The position numbers were made by a program, and so were the translations under genes. A stretch of DNA of 64,000 nt from Conexibacter sp. DBS9H8. Lineage in GTDB: Bacteria > Actinomycetota > Thermoleophilia > Solirubrobacterales > Solirubrobacteraceae. The notes below the pieces were generated by a model that searched no databases, was not told the DNA's origin, and saw nothing but the letters and a program-made list of their open reading frames with translations. Positions within the stretch are counted from its first letter, which is position 1; each line of letters starts with the position of its first letter. The stretch covers positions 1,798,001-1,862,000 of the forward strand of contig NZ_CP097128.1 of NCBI RefSeq assembly GCF_023330685.1, in the 5' to 3' direction. Shown piece by piece: positions 25,838 to 33,538 of this stretch.

Positions 25838-25929
25838 GCCGCGATGATCGTGACCTCCGCCGGCGCACCCGTGAAGAGGCGGCCAAGATCCTGTGATCAG
25901 CCGGTGAAGGCGCCGGCGACGCCGCCGGG

Positions 25930-26472
25930 TCAGGCGCCGGGGGGCGTGCGCAGGAAGCGGATCCCGGTGAGCACCGCGAGGACGGTCAGGCAGGTTGCGG
26001 ATCCGAGGCACCATTCGCAGTAGGCGTGGATGCTGAACGCCTCCCGGTAGGTGAGATACAGGCTGAAGAGGAAGCCGATCAGCGCCGTCCCGAAGCCGAT
26101 CAGCCGGCCCCACTCTCCGGGGATCCGCAGCGACACGAGGAGGATGAGGTAGCCGATCAGCCCGAGGATCGCGACGGGGATCCCGGCGAGGCTCGACCAC
26201 TGCGAGGACTGCACGGTCAGACAGGAGGAGTGGCCGTGGGACTTGCCGAAACAGAGCAGCGCGCTGAGACCGTAGAAGTGGATGTAGGTGAGGTAGCCGG
26301 CGTCGAGCAGGCCGATCACCGTGAAGACGACGATCGCGACGGTCAGCTTCGAACGAGCGGGACGCTCCGCCCGCGCCGCGCCGCGCTCGCCGATCCGCGG
26401 CTCGGGGCGCGTGGCGATCGGAGCCGGGGCCTGGAAGCGGGCCCGTCCGGTCGTCTTTGCCTGCGCCTTCAT
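25930..26472 (-). CDS. Vitamin K epoxide reductase (VKOR) family protein
   Basis: This 180-residue protein has a basic cytoplasmic N-terminus (about 1-40) and four membrane helices. The active-site CxxC is C152-C155 in HAYCEWCLGSAT, and the shuttle cysteines appear to be C74 and C84 in the external loop. The strongly conserved segment SSLAGIPVAILGLIGYL follows. Bacterial VKOR replaces DsbB: it reoxidises a DsbA-like protein and passes electrons to menaquinone, which supports disulfide bonds in secreted proteins. No DsbA-like gene is adjacent. An AAGGAG ribosome-binding site is present 8 nt before the ATG. Confidence 0.88.
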   Translation of the reverse strand: MKAQAKTTGRARFQAPAPIATRPEPRIGERGAARAERPARSKLTVAIVVFTVIGLLDAGYLTYIHFYGLSALLCFGKSHGHSSCLTVQSSQWSSLAGIPVAILGLIGYLILLVSLRIPGEWGRLIGFGTALIGFLFSLYLTYREAFSIHAYCEWCLGSATCLTVLAVLTGIRFLRTPPGA

Positions 26473-26705
26473 CGTTGTGCTCCTTCGCTCGCCGGAGGCG
26501 GACGGCCACACACGCCGCCCGGCCGGACGCCACTTCTGTGCGGAAGATAGCGCCTCACCCCGATTCCTCCTGAAGAGTTCTGCCGGGCCGACCGCGGCCG
26601 GTGGCGCCCCCTGGCCGGCGCTTCGGGCCCTCCGCGGCCGCAAAATGCGGACAGTTCGGGCGCGGCCCGGTCCCCGGCAGCTCGTGCGGGACCGCGGGGG
26701 TGAGG

Positions 26706-26718
26706 TAGAGTTCCGACC
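26706..26718 (+). promoter_or_regulatory. Leaderless promoter of the PhoB-like regulator
   Basis: TAGAGT (26706-26711) followed by 7 nt and the ATG at 26719 gives a leaderless start. The rest of the 246-bp divergent gap to the VKOR gene (26473-26718) shows no other feature that I recognise. Confidence 0.4.
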
Positions 26719-27627
26719 ATGTCGCCAGATACGAGCGACGCGCTGACGGGGCTCGTGGGCGCTACCACGGCGCAGCGCGCGCACAGTCGGCCTCGGCTTG
26801 CGATCATCGACCGCGACCCGGGCTTCCTGCAGGTGCTCACCAACCGCCTCGAGACGCTCGGCTGGGAGCTGCGGGCCCTCTCGACTCCGGTCACCGTGGA
26901 GGCTCTCGTCGGGATGCGGCTCAACGCGCTCGTCGTGGATCTCGCGATCCTCGGACCGTCGGGATGGGAGTACCTCGAGCGGATCTGCCTCCGTCTCCCC
27001 GGCCTCGCGGTGATCGTCTGCACGGGCCCCTCGAGCGTGGCTCAGCGCGTCCGCGGCCTGCGGCTCGGTGCGGATGCCTGGATGACCAAACCGTGCCATG
27101 CCGAGGAGCTCATCTGCGTGATCGAGGCGGCGATCCGCCGCCATCGGCGCAACGAGATGCCCGCGGTCGAGGAGGCCATCACCGTCGGGGAGATCGTCAT
27201 CCGCTCCGACCTCTACCAAGCCTACCGTGAGGGCCAGAGCCTCGAGCTCACTGCCCGCGAGTTCGAGATCCTCGCCCTGCTGGGCCAGTCTGACCGGGTG
27301 CTGCGCCGCGAGGAGATCTACGAACGGGTGTGGGGATACGCGATGGCGCATGGGGATCGCTCCGTCGACGTGTTCGTGCGCAAGCTGCGTCAGAAGCTCA
27401 AGACCGCCTCTCCGGAGTGGAGTTACATCCACACCCACTTCGGCGTCGGCTACCGGTTTGCCCCCGAGCGGGCCGACGGGGCAGAGGACGGGCCTGACAC
27501 GATCGAGGACCCGTCCGGGACGATCGAGCCGCGTCCCGACAGGCGCGACCTCGACGTCGCGGAGGGGGGCGGGCGGACATCATTGGACCGCCTCGACCCG
27601 CGCGCTGAGACCGTGGTTCACAGCTAG
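26719..27627 (+). CDS. Orphan PhoB/RegX3-like response regulator of the pst locus
   Basis: This 302-residue regulator has a receiver domain (about 25-140) with the acidic pair in IIDRDPG, phosphoacceptor D74 in VVDLAIL, T102 and K124 in MTKPC, so phosphorylation is possible. The winged-helix domain (about 150-255) contains the recognition helix region GDRSVDVFVRKLRQKLK and ends IHTHFGVGYRFAPE. An acidic disordered tail of about 45 residues follows. No kinase gene is adjacent; a PhoR-type partner must lie elsewhere. Its stop codon is inside the PHO-box-like repeat array that precedes its paralogue and pstS. Confidence 0.85.
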   Translation: MSPDTSDALTGLVGATTAQRAHSRPRLAIIDRDPGFLQVLTNRLETLGWELRALSTPVTVEALVGMRLNALVVDLAILGPSGWEYLERICLRLPGLAVIVCTGPSSVAQRVRGLRLGADAWMTKPCHAEELICVIEAAIRRHRRNEMPAVEEAITVGEIVIRSDLYQAYREGQSLELTAREFEILALLGQSDRVLRREEIYERVWGYAMAHGDRSVDVFVRKLRQKLKTASPEWSYIHTHFGVGYRFAPERADGAEDGPDTIEDPSGTIEPRPDRRDLDVAEGGGRTSLDRLDPRAETVVHS

Positions 27628-27654
27628 TTCACACTGGGTTCACTCCTGGATAAC
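27616..27654 (+). promoter_or_regulatory. PHO-box-like array of 11-nt GTTCAC direct repeats
   Basis: GTTCAC occurs exactly at 27616, 27627 and 27638, each 11 nt apart, and a weaker fourth unit GATAAC is at 27649. Streptomyces PHO boxes are built of 11-nt direct repeats with core GTTCACC, so this is a strong candidate for binding by the PhoB-like protein. It overlaps the stop of the regulator gene and ends 33 nt before the next start. A single GTTCAC is also at 28032, upstream of pstS. Confidence 0.75.
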
Positions 27655-27687
27655 GACTGAGGGCGCCCGTGATCGCAGCATCACGGC

Positions 27688-28047
27688 ATGACGATCGCAC
27701 CCTCTGACGACCACGTCCTGACCGTGGGTCCCCTGGAGGTGCGTCCGGCCGAACACCTCGCTCGGGCGGATGGGCACACGCTCACGCTGTCGCTGCGCGA
27801 GCTCCGCCTGCTCACCGAGCTCGCCCGCCGGCCGGATCGGATCGTCTCCCGTGAGGAGCTGTTCCGGGTCGTCTGGGATCGTGAGATGCGCCCCGGTGAT
27901 CGCTCCGTCGACGTCTACATCCGCAAGCTTCGGGTCAAGCTCCTCGAGGTCGTTCCCGGGTGGTTGTTCATCCACACCCACTTCGGCTTCGGCTATCGGC
28001 TCGCGCCCGAGCCCGATCGCGGCGCCTCTGCGTTCACAACTCAATAA
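27688..28047 (+). CDS. Receiver-less winged-helix regulator, paralogue of the PhoB-like protein
   Basis: This 119-residue protein consists of an OmpR-type winged-helix domain only. Its C-terminal half closely parallels the preceding regulator: GDRSVDVYIRKLRVKLLE against GDRSVDVFVRKLRQKLK, and IHTHFGFGYRLAPE against IHTHFGVGYRFAPE. There is no receiver domain, so it cannot be phosphorylated in the usual way. It could bind the same 11-nt repeats constitutively, or compete or heterodimerise with the full-length regulator. It lies between the PHO-box-like array and pstS and is probably the first gene of the pst transcript. Confidence 0.8.
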   Translation: MTIAPSDDHVLTVGPLEVRPAEHLARADGHTLTLSLRELRLLTELARRPDRIVSREELFRVVWDREMRPGDRSVDVYIRKLRVKLLEVVPGWLFIHTHFGFGYRLAPEPDRGASAFTTQ

Positions 28048-28143
28048 CAACTCGGCGCCGCTTGGGCTCCACACTCGGCGCTCGGAGGGCGTGAGCGGTG
28101 TGCGGACGCGCCTCCTCTTCTCCCTCGGCCCTAGGAGCCCCGT

Positions 28144-29172
28144 GTGCGCGTACGACGTTTCCGGCTGAGCGCCGCGACGATCCTCGCGGCGCTTGGGCTT
28201 GCCGCCTGCGGCAGCGCGGGTGGCGGATTCGCCGGGCTGGAGGGAGCGGGGTCGACCCTCGTCGCTCCGCTGTTGAACGTCTGGCAGCCTGAGTACGCGC
28301 GGTCGGGGGGCGTCACCGTCAGTTACGACCCGATCGGCTCGGGCGGCGGGATCGAGCAGATCACCGCCCGGACCGTCGACTTCGGGGCCAGTGACGCGCC
28401 GATGACCCCCGCCCAGGCGCGGGCGTGCGGAGCCTGCGTCGAGATTCCGTGGGCGCTGGCGGCGACCGACGTCGCCTATCACGTCGGTGGGGTTCCCAAC
28501 CGGCTGCGGTTCAGCGGCCCGGTGCTCGCGGCGATCTGGACCGGCGCGATCACCCGCTGGAACGCGCCGGCGCTCGAGCGGCTGAACCCGGGCGTGCATC
28601 TGCCGCCGACCCGGATCGTCCCGATCCACCGGACCGACGGGTCCGGTGACACGTTCGCCTTCAGCGACTATCTCTCGAAGGTGAGCCCGAGCTTCGCCAC
28701 GGCGATCGGACACGCCACGACCGTCAACTGGCCCGGAGGGATCGGCGCCGCGGGCAACGCCGGGGTCGGAGGCGCCCTCGCCGGCACCAACGGGTCCATC
28801 GCCTACATTGCGATCGCCTACGTGCTCGCCAACCACTTCGACTACGGACTGATCGAGAACGCCGCCGGACGCTTCCCGGTCCCCGGCCTCCCGAGCATCT
28901 CCGCCGCCGCGGCGGCGCTGACTGCGGTCCCCCACAGCGGCCGGGGCGGCATCTCGCTCACCGATCCTCCCGCCACCGCTCCGGGGGCGTACCCGATCTC
29001 CACCTTCACCTACGTGATCGTGCCGCGCGCCTCCCGGCGGGGCAGGGTCATCGTTCGCTTCATCGACTGGGCCGTGACCCGTGGGCAGCGCAGCGGGCCG
29101 GCGCTCGACTTCGCGCCGCTGCCTCGGCGGATCGTCGCCGCCGACCGCGCGGCGGCCGCGGCGATCCGGTAG
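28144..29172 (+). CDS. pstS: Phosphate ABC transporter substrate-binding lipoprotein PstS
   Basis: This 342-residue secreted lipoprotein captures phosphate for the Pst transporter. The signal peptide ends in the lipobox LAAC at about residue 22, and phosphate-binding segments are visible: GAGSTLVAPL, DFGASDAPM, and GSGDTFAFSDYL. The start is a GTG at 28144 behind a TAGGAG ribosome-binding site. pstC begins 8 nt after the stop. Expression from the upstream PHO-box-like repeats under phosphate starvation is inferred. Confidence 0.93.
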   Translation: MRVRRFRLSAATILAALGLAACGSAGGGFAGLEGAGSTLVAPLLNVWQPEYARSGGVTVSYDPIGSGGGIEQITARTVDFGASDAPMTPAQARACGACVEIPWALAATDVAYHVGGVPNRLRFSGPVLAAIWTGAITRWNAPALERLNPGVHLPPTRIVPIHRTDGSGDTFAFSDYLSKVSPSFATAIGHATTVNWPGGIGAAGNAGVGGALAGTNGSIAYIAIAYVLANHFDYGLIENAAGRFPVPGLPSISAAAAALTAVPHSGRGGISLTDPPATAPGAYPISTFTYVIVPRASRRGRVIVRFIDWAVTRGQRSGPALDFAPLPRRIVAADRAAAAAIR

Positions 29173-29180
29173 CGGTCCGG

Positions 29181-30149
29181 ATGGACCCGTCCACGGTCCC
29201 CGCCCCCGATCGCCTTCGGCTCACCGGGCGCTTCGGTGATCGCGTCGCTGAGCCGGCCCTGCGGGCCGGCAGCGCCGCCGCGGCGGCCGGTGTCGTCCTG
29301 CTCCTGCTGTGGATCGCCGCGACCGTCGTCAACCAGTCAGGCGCGGCGGTCGGGCAGTTCGGGCTCGGGTTTCTCCTCCATCAGCGCTGGGACCCGGTGC
29401 ACGGGATCTACGGGGCGCTCGACGACATCCTCGGTACGCTCGTCAGCTCCCTGATCGCGCTCGCGCTCGCGACACCGCTGGCGATCGCCATCTCGGTCTA
29501 TCTCACCGAGTTGGCACCGCCGTCCGTCCGTCGCCCCGTCGCGATCCTCGTGGAGCTGCTTGCGGCGATCCCGAGCGTCATTCTCGGGCTCTGGGGCATC
29601 CTCGTCCTCGGCCCGTTTCTCGCCGACGACCTCGAGCCGCTGCTGCGCTCCGCCTTCGGGTGGCTGCCGATCTTCGGCTCGAGCCCATCTCCCTTCGGCG
29701 TCCTCAACGCGGCGCTCATCCTGACGATCATGACGGTGCCGATCGTCACCACCGTGACACGGGAGATGTGCGCCGCCACCCCCCCCGAGCTCAAGGACGC
29801 CGCCTACGCGCTCGGGGCCACGCGGGCCGAGATGGTGACCATGGTCGTCCTGCCGGGGGCGCGCCGCGGGATTCTCGCCGGCGCCATCCTCGGCCTCGGC
29901 CGCGCCCTCGGTGAGGCGATCGCCGTCACGCAGGTGATCGGCAACGCCGATCAGTTCCGGGTCTCCCTGTTCGCCCCGGGTGGCACCCTGGCCGGGCAGA
30001 TCGCCGCTCAATACCAGAGCGCCAACCCGGGTCTCGGTCAATCCGCGGTGATGTATCTCGCGCTCATCCTGCTCGCCAGTTCCGTGATCGTCAACGGCGC
30101 GGCCCGCCTGATCGTCGCGCGCGCGGCCCGGCGGAGCGGGAGCGCCTGA
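29181..30149 (+). CDS. pstC: Phosphate ABC transporter permease PstC
   Basis: This 322-residue inner-membrane permease has six predicted helices. The ABC-interaction loop is found as ELKDAAYALGATRAEM followed by the LPGARRGILAGAILGLGRALGEAIAV segment, which is the EAA motif typical of phosphate permeases, and an early SAIPSVILGLWG-type helix (LLAAIPSVILGLWGILVLGPF). It pairs with PstA to form the channel. It is encoded between pstS and pstA with very short gaps. Confidence 0.93.
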   Translation: MDPSTVPAPDRLRLTGRFGDRVAEPALRAGSAAAAAGVVLLLLWIAATVVNQSGAAVGQFGLGFLLHQRWDPVHGIYGALDDILGTLVSSLIALALATPLAIAISVYLTELAPPSVRRPVAILVELLAAIPSVILGLWGILVLGPFLADDLEPLLRSAFGWLPIFGSSPSPFGVLNAALILTIMTVPIVTTVTREMCAATPPELKDAAYALGATRAEMVTMVVLPGARRGILAGAILGLGRALGEAIAVTQVIGNADQFRVSLFAPGGTLAGQIAAQYQSANPGLGQSAVMYLALILLASSVIVNGAARLIVARAARRSGSA

Positions 30150-30150
30150 G

Positions 30151-31047
30151 GTGCCCGACACCGAGCTGCATCCGCTCGGACGGTTCGCTCCCCCGCCCGG
30201 GATGCGGCGCCGGCGCTGGCTCGACCGGGGCTTCACCGCGGGGGCGACCGCCGCGGCCCTCCTCGCCGTCGCCGTCCTTGCGCTGGTGATCGCGTCCGTG
30301 CTGATCAACGGGGCGCCCGCGCTGTCATGGCGGTTCCTTACCCACAACCCCCACACCTCCGCGTTCGGGGTCAACACCGGCGGGATCGCCAACGCGATCG
30401 TCGGCAGCGCCATTCTGATCGCGCTCGCGTCTGGGATGGCCGTGCCGGCGGGCATTCTCGTCGGCGTCTTCAGCACGCAGTTCGCCGGGTCGAGGACGGC
30501 GCGGTCGATCCGCTTTGCCCTTGACGTGCTCAACGGCGTCCCGACGATCGTCACAGGTGTGTTCGTCTTCGGGGTGCTCGTCATCGGCGGACGCCAGTCC
30601 GGCTGGGCCGGGGCGGTCGCGCTCGCGATCGTTGAGCTGCCGATCGTCGGCCGCTCGGCCGAGGAGGTCCTGACCCTCGTCCCCGAGCGCCTGCGGGAGG
30701 CCGGTCTCGCCCTCGGTCTGCGCCGCTGGCGCATCATCGTCTCGATCATCCTGCCGACCGCGGTCGGCGGCCTGCTCACCGGCGCGGTGCTCGCGGTGGC
30801 CCGCGTGGCCGGGGAGACCGCCCCGCTCATCTTCACCACCTCCTTCGCCGGGCCGGGGCTGAGCGTCAACCCGGGGGGTTCCCTCGCCAACCTTCCCGTG
30901 ACGATCTTCGATCTCTCCGAGTCGCCCTCGCCGACGAGCCATGCCCAGGCGTGGGCGGCCGCGCTCGTTTTGATCCTCGGCGTCCTCATCCTCAGCCTCA
31001 TCGCGAGGGTGCTGCATGACCGCAGCGTCGCGGCGCTGCGGCGCTGA
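30151..31047 (+). CDS. pstA: Phosphate ABC transporter permease PstA
   Basis: This 298-residue permease begins with GTG one base after the pstC stop. About six membrane helices are visible. The EAA loop reads LREAGLALGLRRWRIIVSII, then LPTAVGGLLTGAVLAVARVAGETAPLI, the PstA signature, and the early NGVPTIVTGVFVFG segment. A Pro/Arg-rich cytoplasmic N-terminus of about 25 residues precedes the first helix. Confidence 0.93.
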   Translation: MPDTELHPLGRFAPPPGMRRRRWLDRGFTAGATAAALLAVAVLALVIASVLINGAPALSWRFLTHNPHTSAFGVNTGGIANAIVGSAILIALASGMAVPAGILVGVFSTQFAGSRTARSIRFALDVLNGVPTIVTGVFVFGVLVIGGRQSGWAGAVALAIVELPIVGRSAEEVLTLVPERLREAGLALGLRRWRIIVSIILPTAVGGLLTGAVLAVARVAGETAPLIFTTSFAGPGLSVNPGGSLANLPVTIFDLSESPSPTSHAQAWAAALVLILGVLILSLIARVLHDRSVAALRR

Positions 31048-31138
31048 TCGACGCCGCCCCGTACACCTGCGAACATCCCGCGGTGACCGAGTCCGTGGGC
31101 CGCCCCGGCGCAGCCCACCGTGGCCGGATGCCGCCACC

Positions 31139-31972
31139 ATGAACCCTCCGTTTCCCGATCCCGGCCTGGGTCTCCCTGGCCCCGCCACGATGCCCGAGCC
31201 GGGGCCAGGCGTCGCGGCCGCCCCACGGGTCGAGGTCGCCGGTCTACGGGCCTTCTACGGGGATGTCGAGGCGCTCGCCGGGGTTGATCTGGAGGTGCCC
31301 GCCAACGCCGTGACGGCACTCATCGGAGCGTCGGGGTCGGGCAAGACGACCCTCCTGCGCTGCATCAACCGGCTCCATGAGGAGGTGCCCCGTGCGCGAC
31401 TGGAGGGCCGGGTGACCGTCGACGGGATCGACGTCTACGGCCCGGCGATCGAGCTGCCGGCGGTCCGGCGGGTCGTCGGCATGGTCTTTCAGCGGCCGAC
31501 CCCGTTTCCGAGCATGTCGGTCTATGACAACGTCGCCGTCGGCCTCCGGCTCGCCGGGGCGCGTGGCCCGGCCGTCCGGGAGACCGTCGTCGCCGCCCTC
31601 GAGGTGGTCGGCCTCTGGGACGAGCTCGGCCACCGCCTCGGGGTGCCGGCGGTCAGCCTCTCCGGCGGCCAACAGCAGCGCCTCTGCATCGCCCGGGCCC
31701 TTGCGCCCGACCCGGCGGTCATCCTGATGGACGAGCCCTGTTCCGCTCTCGATCCGATCGCGACGCTGCGCATCGAGCGGCTCATCGGCGAACTCACGGC
31801 GAACCACACGATCGTCCTCGTGACCCACAACATGCAGCAGGCGGCGCGGGTGGCCGACACGATCGTGTTCATGATGGACGGGCGGGTGATCGAGCACTCG
31901 CCCGCGCTCGAGCTGTTCACGCGGCCGCGGGACGTGCGGACCGAACGCTATGTCACGGGCAACTTCGGCTGA
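31139..31972 (+). CDS. pstB: Phosphate ABC transporter ATP-binding protein PstB
   Basis: This 277-residue ATPase powers phosphate import. The Walker A motif is GASGSGKTT, the phosphate-family segment is GMVFQRPTPFPSMSVYDNV, the signature is LSGGQQQR, and the Walker B is VILMDEPCSALDP, followed by the switch histidine in VTHNMQQAARVAD. The N-terminus has about 28 extra Pro/Gly-rich residues. The start chosen is ATG 31139; an in-frame ATG further on (MPEPGPG) would remove much of that extension. It lies 91 nt after pstA. Confidence 0.93.
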   Translation: MNPPFPDPGLGLPGPATMPEPGPGVAAAPRVEVAGLRAFYGDVEALAGVDLEVPANAVTALIGASGSGKTTLLRCINRLHEEVPRARLEGRVTVDGIDVYGPAIELPAVRRVVGMVFQRPTPFPSMSVYDNVAVGLRLAGARGPAVRETVVAALEVVGLWDELGHRLGVPAVSLSGGQQQRLCIARALAPDPAVILMDEPCSALDPIATLRIERLIGELTANHTIVLVTHNMQQAARVADTIVFMMDGRVIEHSPALELFTRPRDVRTERYVTGNFG

Positions 31973-31982
31973 GGGGGCGTGG

Positions 31983-32660
31983 ATGGCTCAGGGGATCCGC
32001 CAGGAGTTCCGTGACGAACTCCACCAGCTCGAGGCCCAGGCGATGGGCGGACTCGACCTTGTCGTCACCCAGCTCGACCGCGCCCTCGAGGCGATGAAGT
32101 ACCAGGACGTCGAGCTCGCCGGGATGGTGATCATGGACGACGATCGCATCGACGGCCGCTACCTGGAGGTCAACCAGGGGGTGCTCGGCCTGCTCGCCCG
32201 CCAGGCCCCGGTCGCCACCGACCTGCGGGTCGTCGCGGCGCTGCTCCACATCATTCGCTGTGTCGAGCGGATGGGCGACCAGTGCGTCAACATGGCCAAA
32301 CTCGTCCCGCTGTCGGGGTTCGAGGCGCCCAAGGACAAGGTGATCCTCGATCACATCGAGAAGATGGGGATCTGCGCCCGCCAGCAGGTCGGCTTCGCCC
32401 GGGAGGCGTTCCAGAGTCGCCACGTCGAGCTCGCCCAGGACCTCGTGCGCCAGGACGCGGAGATCAACCGGCTCAACCGGGCGATCTTCCAGCGCGCGGT
32501 CGCGGTGGGAGACGACCCCGAGGTGCGAGAGTGGGCGATGTTCATGGTCCTCGTCGCCCGCTGTCTCGAGCGGGTCGGGGACAACACGGTCGACATCGCC
32601 GAGCAGACCGTCTTCGTCGTCACCGGTCTGTTCCGCGAGTTCACCCACAACGAGGGCTAA
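31983..32660 (+). CDS. phoU: Phosphate transport accessory protein PhoU
   Basis: This 225-residue protein has two PhoU helical repeats. The metal-binding signatures are seen in repeat 1 (MIMDDDRIDGRYLEV, where the usual form is D-x-x-D) and at VVAALLHIIRCVERMGDQCVN, with the second repeat ending RCLERVGDNTVDIAEQTVF. PhoU restrains phosphate uptake through PstB and keeps the Pho kinase inactive when phosphate is plentiful. It begins 10 nt after pstB. A structured, possibly terminating, region follows. Confidence 0.93.
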   Translation: MAQGIRQEFRDELHQLEAQAMGGLDLVVTQLDRALEAMKYQDVELAGMVIMDDDRIDGRYLEVNQGVLGLLARQAPVATDLRVVAALLHIIRCVERMGDQCVNMAKLVPLSGFEAPKDKVILDHIEKMGICARQQVGFAREAFQSRHVELAQDLVRQDAEINRLNRAIFQRAVAVGDDPEVREWAMFMVLVARCLERVGDNTVDIAEQTVFVVTGLFREFTHNEG

Positions 32661-32684
32661 AGCGAACGCCGCCACGTGGCGCAG

Positions 32685-32731
32685 GCGCCGGAGATGACTC
32701 TGGCCACGCGGCCAATGATCGGCTCCGGCGC
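32685..32731 (+). terminator. Nested hairpins after phoU
   Basis: An outer 9-bp stem (GCGCCGGAG 32685-32693 with CTCCGGCGC 32723-32731) encloses an inner hairpin TGGCC-ACGC-GGCCA (32701-32714). It may end the pst-phoU transcript, but no T-run follows and the next gene starts only 19 nt later. Confidence 0.35.
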
Positions 32732-32749
32732 ACCCGCGAAGCTCCCGTC

Positions 32750-33538
32750 ATGGGTGAGAGGACGGGTGAACGGACACGGCAGATCGTCGCCTTCGGCGGC
32801 GGCGGGTTCTCGATGGAATGGGGCAACAGTCTCCTCGACGACCATGTTCTCGCGCTCACCGGGGCCGTCCGGCCACGTGTGTGTTTCCTACCCACCGCCT
32901 CCGGGGACGCCGACCACTACGTCGTGCGGTTCTACCGGGCGTTCCCGGCAAGCCGGTGTGAGGCCTCCCACATCTCCCTGTTCCGCCGTGAGACCGGGGT
33001 CGAGGACCCGCGGGCGCACCTGCTCGCCCAGGACGTCATCTACGTCGGCGGCGGCTCGCTCGTCTCCCTGCTCGGGACCTGGCGTGCGCACGGGCTCGAC
33101 GCGATCCTCCGTGAGGCGTGGGAGGCGGGGGTGATCCTGTGTGGCGGATCGGCCGGGGCGCTCTGCTGGTTCGCTGAGGCGCTGTCGGGCTTTCATGAGG
33201 GGCCCGCGCGCCGGATTGAGGCGCTCGGCCTGCTGCCGCACTCGATCGCCGTTCACTACTACGAGGAGGCCGGCCGGCGCAGCGACTTCCTCACCGGGGT
33301 CGCTGCGGGGATGCGCGACGGCTACGGGGCGGGGGATTCGGCTGCGCTGCACTTCATCGGGACCGAACTGCATGAGGTCGTCAGCTCGCGGCCCCAGGCG
33401 CGGGCGGTCCGGGTCGGTGTCGCCCGTGATGGCCGGGCTGAGGAGCAGGAGCTCGTCGTCCGCTATCTCGGCGCACGGCGAGAGTCCGCCGGCGCTCCGG
33501 TGCAGGTGCCCGCGCAGCCGATCGCGGTCGCGGCGTGA
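32750..33538 (+). CDS. Peptidase S51 family protein, copy 1
   Basis: This 262-residue protein has the S51 (peptidase E / cyanophycinase-like) fold. It carries the opening segment IVAFGGGGFSMEWGN, the strand VCFLPTASGDADHYV, DVIYVGGGS, and the nucleophile elbow CGGSAGALCW with S134; the later HYYEE region may supply the histidine. Substrates of this clade are unknown, perhaps Asp-containing dipeptides. It follows phoU and is coupled to a second copy by a GTGA overlap. No cyanophycin synthetase is present, so a cyanophycin role is not supported. Confidence 0.8.
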   Translation: MGERTGERTRQIVAFGGGGFSMEWGNSLLDDHVLALTGAVRPRVCFLPTASGDADHYVVRFYRAFPASRCEASHISLFRRETGVEDPRAHLLAQDVIYVGGGSLVSLLGTWRAHGLDAILREAWEAGVILCGGSAGALCWFAEALSGFHEGPARRIEALGLLPHSIAVHYYEEAGRRSDFLTGVAAGMRDGYGAGDSAALHFIGTELHEVVSSRPQARAVRVGVARDGRAEEQELVVRYLGARRESAGAPVQVPAQPIAVAA

